NCBI RefSeq assembly: GCF_014200595.1
Contig: NZ_JACHCG010000004.1
Coordinates: 372,001 to 436,000 of the forward strand
DNA length: 64,000 nt
From: Pedobacter cryoconitis
GTDB lineage: Bacteria > Bacteroidota > Bacteroidia > Sphingobacteriales > Sphingobacteriaceae
Direction: 5' to 3'
The notes beneath the pieces are model-generated. The model was not told the origin of the DNA. It made no database searches and worked only from the letters and a program-made list of their open reading frames with translations. Position 1 is the stretch's first letter. Each line of letters begins with the position of its first letter. A program made the position numbers and the translations under genes. Positions 7,601 through 17,205 of this stretch are shown in pieces.

Positions 7601-8467
7601 GTGGAAGAGGCAAAAGCATATATCGAAACAGGCATACTTGAACTTTACGTTCTCGGGCATCTCAATGCTCAGGAACAGCGTGAAGTAGAGGGAATGGCGG
7701 CAAAGTATCCTGCGATAAAAGAGGAGATTACCGCTATTGAAATTGCTATGGAACAATATGCAATCAAACATGCTATTGAACCCACCAGCGGATTGGATAA
7801 ACAGATTTTCGAAAAAATAGGCATACCGGTTAATGAGGTACCCGTTTCAGGGAAAACAACTTCAACACCAGCTCACGAAGCTAAAATTGTGCCTTTACCG
7901 GCAGACCATGCGGCATCGACGATCAGAACTTTAAGATATTCATTAGTAGCCTGCATTGGGCTGTTAGTAGTGAGTGTTGCTGCGCTTTATGCAACACATG
8001 ATAAGTTAAACGTTGCTAATCAGCAGATCATTGCGATGAACATTGATAAGGAGAAGTTTGCCAGTACTGTAAGTTTCATGAAAGATGAGAACAAAGATTT
8101 ACAGGAAATTGCTGCTATTTCTGCTGACCCAAGCTGGACATCCGTAAAACTTGCCGGAACAAAAATTTCCCCGCAAGCGAACATGATGGTTTACTGGCAC
8201 AAAAAAGGACAGCATGTAATGGTGGACAACACCAAAATGGCACTTCCTCAAAATGATGCTGCACATCAGTATCAATTATGGGCTATTGTAGATGGAAAAC
8301 CGGTAGATCTGGGTGTATTTGATGCCAAATCTGGTCCTGGAAAACTATTGCTGACCATGAAAGAAGTTGGTCATGCACAGGCTTTCGCTGTTACGCTTGA
8401 AAAACGTGGTGGCAGTCCAAGTCCGACTATGGAAAAGATGATTGCAATGGGTGGTGTATCTATCTAG
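7601..8467 (+). CDS. RskA-type anti-sigma factor
   Basis: The 288-residue protein starts at GTG 7601, one base after the sigma stop, indicating coupling. The N-terminal cytoplasmic part (ETGILELYVLGHLNAQEQRE) resembles an anti-sigma zinc-finger-type domain without the usual Cys/His set. A transmembrane helix lies at about residues 110-130 (SLVACIGLLVVSVAALYATH), followed by a coiled stretch and a periplasmic RskA C-terminal domain (HQYQLWAIVDGKPVDLGVFD). It probably sequesters the upstream sigma at the membrane and releases it upon an envelope signal. The 3' end overlaps the convergent nnrD/E gene by 8 nt. Confidence 0.88.
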   Translation: MEEAKAYIETGILELYVLGHLNAQEQREVEGMAAKYPAIKEEITAIEIAMEQYAIKHAIEPTSGLDKQIFEKIGIPVNEVPVSGKTTSTPAHEAKIVPLPADHAASTIRTLRYSLVACIGLLVVSVAALYATHDKLNVANQQIIAMNIDKEKFASTVSFMKDENKDLQEIAAISADPSWTSVKLAGTKISPQANMMVYWHKKGQHVMVDNTKMALPQNDAAHQYQLWAIVDGKPVDLGVFDAKSGPGKLLLTMKEVGHAQAFAVTLEKRGGSPSPTMEKMIAMGGVSI

Positions 8468-9950
8468 TTAATCCTTTTACTACCGCAGGAAGATGCTCAG
8501 CAATTGCTGAGGCTTTTACAGAAACCTGGTCAGCAGCAAGTTGATCTCCAGACATTCCATGTATATAACATGCTGCATAAGCGGTTTGACGAGCTTCATA
8601 ACCTTGTGCAGCCAGCGAGGCAATTAAGCCTGTTAATACATCTCCCATCCCTCCTTGTGCCATTGCAGGATTGCCAGTTGAATTAATCATGACTTTTCCC
8701 TGCTGATCGATGATAAAAGTATATTGATTTTTAAGGACGATCACGCATTTTAACTCCACCGCTTTTTCTCTCGCAGTTTCTAAACGTGCCCACCAGGATT
8801 CATGAGCCCCGAAAAGATGATCAAATTCCTTCATATGAGGTGTCAGGATTGAACCTTCGGTCAATTGCTTCATTAAACTTTCGTCATTCCCCAAAAGATG
8901 TAAGGCATCAGCATCTATAACCAATGGAACTTTTAGCTTCAACAGGTTTTTCAATAAATCAATAATGGTGGCGTCTGTACCTAAACCCGGCCCTACAGCG
9001 ATGATTTTGAATTTCTCCAATGCAGATGCTGCCAGTTCCTTCCGGTCCAGATACATCACTTCAGGAAGCGCTGTATTCAGAGCTATCAGACCGCTTTCAG
9101 GAATGGAAAGTGTTGTTAAGCCTGCTCCACCATATAAACATCCTTTAGCTGCAAGAATTGCTGCACCCATGGTTTCCTTTTGACCAGCAATAAGCAAGGC
9201 ATGCCCATAAGTTCCTTTATGGGTAAAAGATTTCCGGGGTTGAATCAGTTCCTTGATATCACGCTGCTCCAAAAGCTGATAAGGAGAAACTTGCTTTTCA
9301 ATAAACTCTTCATCCAGGCCAATTGACACTACACGGAAACGGTTTAATGCCGCTACCGATTCGGGAAAGAAGAAATTGATTTTTGGCCGCTGAAAACAGA
9401 TAACCAGATCTGCTTTGATAAATATATCAGTTTTGGCAAATGCACCCTCAGCAGGAAACCCCGTAGGGATATCGACTGCAATCACCTGGTAGTTTAATCC
9501 ATTAATGAATGTTGCAAGTTCTGCATAAGCGCCGCTTAATGGCTTATTTAAGCCCGATCCCAGTACAGCATCAATAATGACCCCACCTTTTATATTTTTG
9601 AGTTCTGCAACAGTTTTAACTGTGGTTAAAGGAAACCAAAGATCTTTTAACCGGTTCAGGTTCGTTTGATATTCTGTGGTCTGTTTATCAGAAAAATCAA
9701 CCAGGTAAACAGCAACTGCACTATATCCTTTATCCTGAAGTATTCTGGCAATAGCTAATCCATCGGCACCATTATTACCTTTACCACATAAAATATTAAT
9801 GGGAGTTTCTACAGTCTTAATCTCTTGTACAAACTCCGCTACAAATGCCATAGAGGCAGCTTCCATCAATTCTATGGAAGAGATATCGAGGTTCTTAATT
9901 GTGAATGCGTCTGCCGAACGCATCTGCTCCTGATTAATTAGCTTCTGCAT
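8460..9950 (-). CDS. nnrD: Bifunctional NAD(P)H-hydrate epimerase / ADP-dependent dehydratase
   Basis: The 496-residue fusion repairs hydrated NAD(P)H. The N-terminal YjeF_N epimerase domain (about 1-210) has NILCGKGNNGADGLAIARIL and VIDAVLGSGLNKPLSGAYA. The C-terminal carbohydrate-kinase-like domain (about 225-490) has THKGTYGHALLIAGQKETMG, IAVGPGLGTD, VIDADALHLLG and GNPAMAQGGMGDVLTGLIAS, the nucleotide-binding and catalytic segments of the ADP-dependent dehydratase. It lies 13 bp downstream of uvrA on the same strand, so the two are probably co-transcribed. The end overlaps the anti-sigma gene on the other strand. Confidence 0.95.
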   Translation of the reverse strand: MQKLINQEQMRSADAFTIKNLDISSIELMEAASMAFVAEFVQEIKTVETPINILCGKGNNGADGLAIARILQDKGYSAVAVYLVDFSDKQTTEYQTNLNRLKDLWFPLTTVKTVAELKNIKGGVIIDAVLGSGLNKPLSGAYAELATFINGLNYQVIAVDIPTGFPAEGAFAKTDIFIKADLVICFQRPKINFFFPESVAALNRFRVVSIGLDEEFIEKQVSPYQLLEQRDIKELIQPRKSFTHKGTYGHALLIAGQKETMGAAILAAKGCLYGGAGLTTLSIPESGLIALNTALPEVMYLDRKELAASALEKFKIIAVGPGLGTDATIIDLLKNLLKLKVPLVIDADALHLLGNDESLMKQLTEGSILTPHMKEFDHLFGAHESWWARLETAREKAVELKCVIVLKNQYTFIIDQQGKVMINSTGNPAMAQGGMGDVLTGLIASLAAQGYEARQTAYAACYIHGMSGDQLAADQVSVKASAIAEHLPAVVKGLTR

Positions 9951-9963
9951 ATCTATTTATAGG

Positions 9964-12807
9964 TTAATGTTTCATTTCTTTCTTCAGGAACTTTCCTGTC
10001 AGACTGATCGGATTTTGAATCAGGCCTTCGGGTGTACCTTCAAAAATAATTCTTCCACCACCAGCTCCGCCTTCTTCTCCCAAATCAATTACCCAGTCGG
10101 CCACTTTGACTACATCCAGGTTATGCTCAATCACTAATACTGTATTTCCTTTATCTACAAGCTCGTTTAGTACCCCCAGCAGTACATTGATATCTTCAAA
10201 ATGAAGGCCCGTTGTTGGCTCATCCAGGATATAGAAAGTTTTTCCAGTATCCTTTTTAGATAATTCAGTAGCCAGTTTGACGCGCTGCGCCTCTCCACCA
10301 GATAAAGTAGTGGAAGATTGTCCTAACGTAATATACCCTAGTCCGACGTCTTTTAAAGTCTTTATTTTACGGTAAATCACTGGCATATTCTCAAAAAATG
10401 CGCAAGCATCTTCAATACTCATATCCAGTACATCACTGATTGATTTACCACGGTAACGTACTTCCAGTGTTTCTCTGTTATATCTTCTTCCGCCACATTC
10501 TTCACAAGGCACATGGACATCAGGCAGGAAATTCATTTCAATAACCTTCATCCCTGCACCCTGACAAGTCTCACACCTTCCGCCCTTTACATTGAAAGAG
10601 AAACGACCAGGTTTATAACCTCTTATTTTAGCTTCCGGCAGTTGTACATATAGATTTCTGATGTCAGAGAAAACCCCGGTATAAGTAGATGGATTTGATC
10701 TTGGTGTTCTGCCAATCGGCGCCTGATCAATTTCAATAACTTTATCTATTTCCTTGATCCCGTTGATTTTTTCATAAGGCAAAGGATGTTTTTTCGCCCT
10801 GAAGAAATGGTGGTTTAATATCGGGTATAAAGTCTCCGTAATCAGACTCGATTTACCGCTTCCGGAAACCCCGGTAACTGCAATAAACTTGCCTAACGGA
10901 AAGTCTACAGAAACTTCTTTCAGGTTATGGCCGCTGGCTTTAATGATAGATAGTTTATGCCCGTTTCCTTTTCTTCTTTTAGCAGGAACGGTAATTTCCT
11001 TCTTTCCATTCAAGTAGGCAGCAGTCAGTGTTCCTGATTTCAGAATTTCTTTTGGTGTTCCCTGTGCAACAATCTGCCCTCCGCGCAAACCTGCTGCCGG
11101 ACCAACGTCAATCACGTAATCGGCTTCCAGGATCATATCTTTATCATGTTCTACAACCAGAACAGTGTTCCCAAGATCACGCAGGTTTTTCAGTGCGCCA
11201 ATTAACCGCTCATTGTCACGCTGGTGAAGACCGATACTTGGTTCATCCAGAATATACATCACGTTCATCAGTTGTGAACCAATTTGTGTAGCCAGACGGA
11301 TCCTTTGTGCTTCACCTCCTGACAAGGTTCTTGCTGTTCTGTCCAGTGAAAGATAATTCAGGCCCACGTCGGTCAAAAAGCCCAGCCTGGTTCTGATTTC
11401 TTTCAGGATCTCTTTAGCAATTGTATTTTGTCTTTCATTTAAACGGCTCTCCAGCTCATTAAACCAGCCTTTAAGACTGTTAATGTCCATTTCTGCCAGT
11501 TCAAAGATATTCTTGCCATCTACTTTAAAGTGCAGGCTTTCTTTTTTCAGTCTTGCGCCATTACAAGAAGGACAGGTTTTAAGTTTACGGAAGGTCTCCA
11601 TATCATCTACAGCTCCCTCTCCTTTCTTCTCGTTCTGTTCTTCAAGTAATTTGATAATCCCATCAAACGTAATCTGATAGTTTTGTACATTCCACTTATT
11701 ATATTCAACAGCTACTGATAATAAATCAGGGCTGCCATTAAGTAGAATATTAATATTTTCTTCTCCTAATTTCTCAATTGGAGTGGAAAGAGAAAAGTTA
11801 TATTTTTTGGCCAGTGCTTTAATCACCTGGAACATCCAGATATCGCGGTATTCACCAAGCGGAGCTAATCCACCACTCATGATACTTAATTTCGGATTAG
11901 GCATAACAGATTCTCTGTCTACCACGAAGATATACCCTAAACCATCACATCTTTCACAGGCCCCATAAGGTGAGTTGAAAGAAAAACTGTTCGGCTGTGG
12001 TTCATCGTAAGAAATCCCTGTAGTCGGGCACATTAAAAACTTGCTGAAATGAGAGACATTATTCTCTTTGTCGCTGATTTTAATAATCCCTTTACCCACA
12101 CGCATCGCAGTCTGAACAGAATCAATTAATCGTTTATGATCTTTTCTGTCTACCAGCAACCTGTCTACGACAATCTCTATATCATGGATTTTGTACCTGT
12201 CAACCTGCATTTTTGGAGCCATATCCTGTATCTCTCCATCAATACGCACTTTAACATACCCTTGTTTACGGATTTGTTCGAACAGTTCACGATAATGTCC
12301 TTTACGGCCTTTAACTACAGGAGCCAGGATATTAACAGCTACGCCGTCATATTTATTATAAATATTATTCAGAATCTGATCCTCACTCATCCGCTCCATC
12401 TTCTCTCCGGTATTATAAGAGAAGGCATCGGCAGTACGGGCATACAGCAAACGCATGAAATCATAGATTTCTGTAATTGTACCTACAGTAGATCTTGGAT
12501 TTTTGCTGGTAGTTTTCTGTTCAATGGCAATTACAGGACTCAGTCCTGATACTTTATCTACATCAGGTCTTTCCATGCCACCCATAAATTGACGGGAATA
12601 AGCGCTGAAAGTTTCCATGTAGCGACGTTGTCCTTCGGCATAAATCGTATCAAATGCCAGCGATGATTTACCACTGCCACTCAAACCGGTTATCACAACC
12701 AGTTGATTACGCGGAAAAGAAATATCTATGTTTTTAAGGTTGTGAACCCTTGCACCGTATACTTCAACATCTTTTTGTTCACCCAGATCGATGGTATTTT
12801 TGCTCAT
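9964..12807 (-). CDS. uvrA: UvrABC excinuclease subunit A
   Basis: UvrA scans DNA for bulky lesions in nucleotide excision repair. The 947-residue protein has two ABC ATPase modules. The first Walker A GLSGSGKS is at about residues 41-48 and the second is GVSGSGKSSL in the C-terminal half. Both ABC signatures (TLSGGEAQRIRLA and TLSGGEAQRVKLA) and both Walker B/D-loop stretches (YILDEPSIGLHQRD, YILDEPTTGLHFED) are present. Zinc-binding cysteine sets occur at CPSCNGARL, CERCDGLG, CETCQGAGM and CEECGGRRYN. The length matches the family. A TACTTTTG element on the minus strand (12865-12872) may serve as its -7. uvrB is not in the window. Confidence 0.98.
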   Translation of the reverse strand: MSKNTIDLGEQKDVEVYGARVHNLKNIDISFPRNQLVVITGLSGSGKSSLAFDTIYAEGQRRYMETFSAYSRQFMGGMERPDVDKVSGLSPVIAIEQKTTSKNPRSTVGTITEIYDFMRLLYARTADAFSYNTGEKMERMSEDQILNNIYNKYDGVAVNILAPVVKGRKGHYRELFEQIRKQGYVKVRIDGEIQDMAPKMQVDRYKIHDIEIVVDRLLVDRKDHKRLIDSVQTAMRVGKGIIKISDKENNVSHFSKFLMCPTTGISYDEPQPNSFSFNSPYGACERCDGLGYIFVVDRESVMPNPKLSIMSGGLAPLGEYRDIWMFQVIKALAKKYNFSLSTPIEKLGEENINILLNGSPDLLSVAVEYNKWNVQNYQITFDGIIKLLEEQNEKKGEGAVDDMETFRKLKTCPSCNGARLKKESLHFKVDGKNIFELAEMDINSLKGWFNELESRLNERQNTIAKEILKEIRTRLGFLTDVGLNYLSLDRTARTLSGGEAQRIRLATQIGSQLMNVMYILDEPSIGLHQRDNERLIGALKNLRDLGNTVLVVEHDKDMILEADYVIDVGPAAGLRGGQIVAQGTPKEILKSGTLTAAYLNGKKEITVPAKRRKGNGHKLSIIKASGHNLKEVSVDFPLGKFIAVTGVSGSGKSSLITETLYPILNHHFFRAKKHPLPYEKINGIKEIDKVIEIDQAPIGRTPRSNPSTYTGVFSDIRNLYVQLPEAKIRGYKPGRFSFNVKGGRCETCQGAGMKVIEMNFLPDVHVPCEECGGRRYNRETLEVRYRGKSISDVLDMSIEDACAFFENMPVIYRKIKTLKDVGLGYITLGQSSTTLSGGEAQRVKLATELSKKDTGKTFYILDEPTTGLHFEDINVLLGVLNELVDKGNTVLVIEHNLDVVKVADWVIDLGEEGGAGGGRIIFEGTPEGLIQNPISLTGKFLKKEMKH

Positions 12808-13036
12808 ATATATCTAAAAAGTGCGATTGAAATCTTTGAAATAAAGAAAGCAAATTTGCAGCCACAAAAGTACCCATTTTTCTTTTAATAGCCTATCGCG
12901 TTTAATTTATTGTAAACCTTGAAATCCCTGTTCTTTTCAAATTAAAAGGGATCTCAGATAGCAAACAATTATTTGACGTTAATGTTACTTTAAATATGAA
13001 TTACAAAAGCACAATTTTCACTCAGAAAAAACAGGG

Positions 13037-14488
13037 CTAAATTTTCACCACAGGATTTCCATTGACTTTCTGCTGGATATGTGACACGTAAGCCGCTGAC
13101 ATCATTTTCACACTGTTCAAATGACTGTCAATATTTGATTTTAAATCTTTTTTATCCAGATCACCTTGAATAAAACCAAGAAATTCTGCAATTACAGCTG
13201 TTTTAGCTTGTTCAGTTAACAATTTAGAATCATCAAATTTGTGCAACGCTGACAGGTCTTTCATCGTAACAATTTCCAAAGGATGTTTCCCACCCAACAT
13301 ACCTATATTCCGGAAAATATAGATATCAAAATGATTATTCCCTCCTGGTTTATAATCTTTTTTGTTGTTATGGTGATGTTTATCCTTTGCCTGGTAAGAG
13401 TGGATCTGGATATTTTGAAAGGGGCCTTGCTGAATATTGTGATATTCATGTTTTACACGCCCATTTCCTTTATAGAGGTCTGCATCCGGAATTACCCAAC
13501 TCCTTCTGCTAAAACTATTATGTAACAGATTGATTGTAATGTTCGCCATATTGACCCCATCTTTTAACTGCCGTACCAGCACAGTTGCATCAATCTCTCC
13601 GTAATCTTCAAATATCTTCATCAACTCTGCATCATCATACACTTTCGCCTGTTCATAATCAGCCTTAAAATTAGCTTCATAATCCTGCTCATTAAGTTGT
13701 TTAATAAATCCTTCAGGCAAAATCAATGAACTGATCACTTCCATCTGATCCGGGGTTTTCTCCGCTATTCCGGGAGCATCGTAAAGCTGGCTGACAATAT
13801 CAAATATATGATATCCGCTATGCGACATTTTTCCGTGACCTTTATTATAAGAATGATAGTCCTGCAATACCATTTCTGAGGGTAAGCGCCATTGTCCATC
13901 GCTATGGCTCGAATGAATTGCTGTAACCGGGCAATTGGTGGCTGCACTCACCTCTTTAATTCTCTCCATCACATACTGAAAACCCGGATGATATCTTCGC
14001 TGAACATTGATAGAAAAAACAGTAGATTTTTCTTGTTGAAAGTCGTTGTAAAGTTGTAGCAACTGCTGATAATCGGTCAGAATCCCATTGGCCTGTTCAA
14101 GCTCAGAAACTGCATTTTCCCTCGTGCTGACAGGCTTATCCATCAGGATATGCAATTTTAAACTCAGTGCCCACTCCGCATACGCGTGATGAACTGATGG
14201 CTCAGTTGCAATAATCACTGCATTTATTCCATGCACTTCAACAAAGTGATTCAAATCAGCTTTTAGGGCTTCCGGAAATTGTCCTGTAAACGGATCAATA
14301 AATAAAGTGTCGATTTTATAGTCATGTTTTTCAAAGTAATGAGTAATCTTTTTAGCTTCAGATTTAACATCAATTGCCAGTGAAATTTCAACTTTAAATT
14401 TTTGTTTCAGCTGGGTGATTGCAGGGAGATATACGCGCTTGGAATGGGGACCAATACCAATCAGGATTATTCGTGTAACAAATTTCAT
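13037..14488 (-). CDS. Gfo/Idh/MocA-family oxidoreductase, long form
   Basis: About 483 residues, longer than the usual 330-400. The N-terminal Rossmann fold begins RIILIGIGPHSKRVYLPAI, continues with VIIATEPSVHHAYAEWALSL and the family motif HILMDKPVSTRE (DKP in place of the common EKP). Downstream are QRRYHPGFQYV and SHSGYHIFD, the latter with a probable catalytic-site His. The C-terminal part has His/Lys-rich linkers (DKHHHNNKKDYK) and is not typical of the family. Such enzymes use NAD(P) to oxidise or reduce sugars, inositols or related compounds; the substrate is not predictable. The start is ATG at 14488; an ATG at 14497 is also possible. No operon partners on the same strand nearby. 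Confidence 0.8.
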   Translation of the reverse strand: MKFVTRIILIGIGPHSKRVYLPAITQLKQKFKVEISLAIDVKSEAKKITHYFEKHDYKIDTLFIDPFTGQFPEALKADLNHFVEVHGINAVIIATEPSVHHAYAEWALSLKLHILMDKPVSTRENAVSELEQANGILTDYQQLLQLYNDFQQEKSTVFSINVQRRYHPGFQYVMERIKEVSAATNCPVTAIHSSHSDGQWRLPSEMVLQDYHSYNKGHGKMSHSGYHIFDIVSQLYDAPGIAEKTPDQMEVISSLILPEGFIKQLNEQDYEANFKADYEQAKVYDDAELMKIFEDYGEIDATVLVRQLKDGVNMANITINLLHNSFSRRSWVIPDADLYKGNGRVKHEYHNIQQGPFQNIQIHSYQAKDKHHHNNKKDYKPGGNNHFDIYIFRNIGMLGGKHPLEIVTMKDLSALHKFDDSKLLTEQAKTAVIAEFLGFIQGDLDKKDLKSNIDSHLNSVKMMSAAYVSHIQQKVNGNPVVKI

Positions 14489-14623
14489 TAGGAGCATATT
14501 TTTAAACTCACTAAATATATATGTTTAGAATTATATCAAAAGCAGATCCAAATTAAAAGAAAGTAAAAGAATCGTAAACTAGCTGAATAATTTTTCAAGA
14601 CAGCAATAGCCTGAAAAGAGCGC

Positions 14624-14650
14624 ATAAAAAAAGCCGGCTATTGCCGGCTC
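14624..14650 (-). terminator. Terminator of the lytic transglycosylase gene
   Basis: The arms AGCCGGC (14632-14638) and GCCGGCT (14643-14649) form a 7-bp GC-rich stem with a 4-nt loop. On the minus strand it is followed by seven T residues. Confidence 0.88.
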
Positions 14651-14671
14651 TTAATTCATTTCAGTCTTATT

Positions 14672-15469
14672 TTATTCTCTGTTTGTATTGTTGCTATTGT
14701 TATGCATAGCCAATACGCCCTTAGAACTGCTGTAACCATACCGGGAAGGGTCCCTGATGATTTCTTTCATTGAAATAAGTTTGTAAACATACCCACCTGT
14801 TTCACGATTCAGTTTCATTTTAAAATAATTGTCCTGATTTTGTCTGTCGATCTGCTTTCTCATGTGGTTATCACCCACATTATAGGCCGCAGCTACTAAT
14901 GTCCAGCTATCAAAAACACCATACAATTCTTTGATGTATTTGCAGGCTGCTATAGTGGATTTACGTAGGTTTTTACGTTCATCAACTTCCGAGTTTACTT
15001 TTAGTCCGTAAGTACGTGCTGTACCCGGCATAAATTGCCAGAATCCATTGGCTCCTTTTGGAGACATTCCACCCTGTAAACCTGATTCTACAAGAGGCAT
15101 GTATTTAAAATCATTTGGAATCCCATAAGCTGCAAGAATCGGCTCGATAATCGGAAACCATTCAGCGGCCATTCTGTGCAGACGATTGGTCTGTAAGCTG
15201 CTGTAATTATACCCCGCAAGAGTCTTCTTCATTTTTTTCTGCACCCTGATGTCACCCAGAGGTAAAGTTTCTTCTGCGAAATTCAGCTGAGCCAATTGAT
15301 TTACAGGCTCTTCTGTAGTAATGGTGGTAGTAGTGGTAATGCTTTTTGTCGTGTTGTTAAGTCCCTTTTTCGAACTTTTAAATGCTTGGGGCATGTTGTA
15401 AGCAAACACTTTTGCCATAACCAATAATCCTAAAATTATTGAACATGTTATTATGTGTTTCTTTATCAT
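14672..15469 (-). CDS. Lytic transglycosylase (SLT domain)
   Basis: About 265 residues. A signal anchor (IITCSIILGLLVMAKVFAYN) is followed by a Ser/Thr-rich linker and an SLT/MltE-type catalytic domain. The catalytic Glu lies in YMPLVESGLQGGMSPKGANG at about residue 128, and the conserved GFWQFMPGTARTYGL and YIKELYGVFDSWTLVAAAYN motifs follow. It cleaves the glycan backbone of peptidoglycan to anhydromuramyl ends. The start was set at 15469 because AGGAGG lies 3 nt upstream, a rare Shine-Dalgarno in this window. A longer form from 15493 would add MFTKKRRK. No LysM repeats are present, unlike MltD. The gene is flanked by its own terminator. Confidence 0.9.
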   Translation of the reverse strand: MIKKHIITCSIILGLLVMAKVFAYNMPQAFKSSKKGLNNTTKSITTTTTITTEEPVNQLAQLNFAEETLPLGDIRVQKKMKKTLAGYNYSSLQTNRLHRMAAEWFPIIEPILAAYGIPNDFKYMPLVESGLQGGMSPKGANGFWQFMPGTARTYGLKVNSEVDERKNLRKSTIAACKYIKELYGVFDSWTLVAAAYNVGDNHMRKQIDRQNQDNYFKMKLNRETGGYVYKLISMKEIIRDPSRYGYSSSKGVLAMHNNSNNTNRE

Positions 15470-15646
15470 TTTCCTCCTTTTTTTGGTGAACAATTATAAA
15501 ACGCCTGCAAATGTACCTTATATTTATCTAATAATCAACATTTTACAGAAATAAGCAATAAAATCAAGGTTTAAACACCAATAGGCCGCGATTTTATTTT
15601 TAATAGACATCCTGAAAATATAAATGACTAATTGCCCGATTTTTAT

Positions 15647-15654
15647 TAAATTTG
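15647..15654 (+). promoter_or_regulatory. -7 element of the pseudouridine synthase promoter
   Basis: TAAATTTG matches TAnnTTTG and lies 34 nt before the start codon. No TTG at the ideal spacing. Confidence 0.4.
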
Positions 15655-15688
15655 CACCCCGCATTAATTATGTGGTTAACAGCGTATC

Positions 15689-17191
15689 ATGACAAATAAC
15701 AACAACAGGAACAGTCGGGATGACAAGTCCAAACCGGGAAACCGAAGCACAACAGGTAAAGGCCGTAGTGGAGCAGATAGTGCTTACAAAGGTAAAAGCA
15801 AGTTTGGGGATAAAGAGGGGAACGACAAGAGTAAATTTGGTGCTGGTAAAGACAACTACAGACCAAGAGCCAGTAAAGATGGTGATGATTTTAAAGCAAG
15901 ACCTCCAAGAGACGGTGAGCGTAGTTTCAGACCAGGAGCAGGCAGAGACGGTGAAGCAAAGAGCTTCTCCTCAAGACCTCCAAGAGACGGTGAAAGACCA
16001 AGAGCAGGCAGAGATGGCGATGCAAAGAGCTTCTCATCAAGACCACCAAGAGATGGTGAAAGACCAAGAGCAGGCAGAGACGGTGAGGCAAAAAGCTTCT
16101 CCTCAAGACCACCAAGAGATGGTGAAAGACCAAGAGCAGGTAGAGACGGCGATGCAAAAAGCTTCTCGTCAAGAGGTGGTGCTGGCGGCAAAACATTCAA
16201 ACCACGTGCATTTAAAGAAGGTTCTTCTAAAGAGATGCCAAGAAATGAAGGCCGTAGTTATATAAAGAAAGACAATTTCGGTACTGATGGTGAAAGACCA
16301 TTCAGAACTTTCGAAGATAAAAAAAGCACTTCCAGAAGTACAGATAGCAGACCATTCAGAAAAAGAGAAGAAGGTGCTCCGGCAAAACCATATTCTGGTG
16401 CGCCAAGACCTTTTGCTGAAAAAGCGCCTGTTATGCGTAGCAGAAAGGAAAGCAGTCACAATACAGTAGATGACGGAAAAATCCGTTTGAACCGTTACAT
16501 TGCCAATTCAGGTATCTGTTCACGCCGTAAGGCAGATGAACTGATTGCTGCTGGTGTGGTTTCTGTAAACGGTGTACCGGTTTCTGAACTGGGACATAAA
16601 GTAGATCCGGGTAAAGACGAAGTACGTTACAACGGCGAATTGCTGAAACGTGAAAAGAAAGTTTACGTGATCTTAAATAAACCTAAAGATTATATTACTA
16701 CCACTGACGATCCTCAGGAACGCCGTACAGTAATGTCCTTAGTAGAAAAAGCAAGCAGAGAACGTATTTATCCGGTTGGTCGTTTAGACCGCAATACAAC
16801 AGGTCTTTTATTAATGACAAATGATGGTGATTTAGCTGATAAGCTATCGCATCCAAAAAATGGGATTACTAAAATCTACCATGTTGAATTAAGCAAAAGT
16901 TTAAGTCAGGGTGACCTGAACAAAATTCAGTTCGGTTTAGAATTAGAAGATGGTATTATTAAACCAGATTCTGTATCTTACGTAGCCGGAGGTTCTAAAC
17001 GTGAAGTAGGCATCCAGATCCACAGTGGTAAAAACAGGATTGTCCGCAGAATATTTGAACACCTGGGTTATGAGGTTGTTAAATTAGACCGTGTGGTTTA
17101 TGGTAACCTGACCAAAAAAGATCTTCCACGTGGAAGATGGCGCTTTTTAGAAGAACATGAACTGATTCAGATCAAACATCTGATCCAGTAA
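15689..17191 (+). CDS. Pseudouridine synthase (RluB/RsuA type) with long repeat-rich N-terminus
   Basis: The 500-residue protein has an extended N-terminal region (about 1-255) dominated by Arg, Gly, Asp, Lys and Ser, including the repeat RPPRDGERPRAGRDGEAKSF. An S4 RNA-binding domain follows (from about 265, RLNRYIANSGICSRRKADEL). The pseudouridine synthase core has its catalytic Asp at about 367 in YPVGRLDRNTTGLLLMTNDG, and the C-terminal IHSGKNRIVRRIFEHLGYEV. Family members modify 23S or 16S rRNA. Usual bacterial RluB lengths are near 250-300, so the N-terminal tail roughly doubles the protein. Similar basic repetitive tails are common in Sphingobacteriaceae RluB. It is followed 14 bp later by the lactonase gene. 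Confidence 0.92.
   Translation: MTNNNNRNSRDDKSKPGNRSTTGKGRSGADSAYKGKSKFGDKEGNDKSKFGAGKDNYRPRASKDGDDFKARPPRDGERSFRPGAGRDGEAKSFSSRPPRDGERPRAGRDGDAKSFSSRPPRDGERPRAGRDGEAKSFSSRPPRDGERPRAGRDGDAKSFSSRGGAGGKTFKPRAFKEGSSKEMPRNEGRSYIKKDNFGTDGERPFRTFEDKKSTSRSTDSRPFRKREEGAPAKPYSGAPRPFAEKAPVMRSRKESSHNTVDDGKIRLNRYIANSGICSRRKADELIAAGVVSVNGVPVSELGHKVDPGKDEVRYNGELLKREKKVYVILNKPKDYITTTDDPQERRTVMSLVEKASRERIYPVGRLDRNTTGLLLMTNDGDLADKLSHPKNGITKIYHVELSKSLSQGDLNKIQFGLELEDGIIKPDSVSYVAGGSKREVGIQIHSGKNRIVRRIFEHLGYEVVKLDRVVYGNLTKKDLPRGRWRFLEEHELIQIKHLIQ
15941..16174 (+). repeat. 66-nt in-frame tandem repeat, about 3.5 copies
   Basis: Units begin at 15941, 16007, 16073 and 16139 (last one partial), each 66 nt and encoding 22 residues that start GRDGEAK or GRDGDAK. 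The copies differ mainly at synonymous or Glu/Asp sites. Because the unit is a multiple of three, copy-number change would keep the reading frame. Confidence 0.9.
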
Positions 17192-17205
17192 TTATAACCT
17201 GATTT

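Noticed and set aside
15941..16174. CRISPR-like array
   Set aside because: Units are directly adjacent, coding and without unique spacers.
15856..16200. Minus-strand open frames over the pseudouridine synthase repeats
   Set aside because: They are open only because the 66-nt repeat lacks stops on the opposite strand. They have repetitive, low-complexity translations and no start context.
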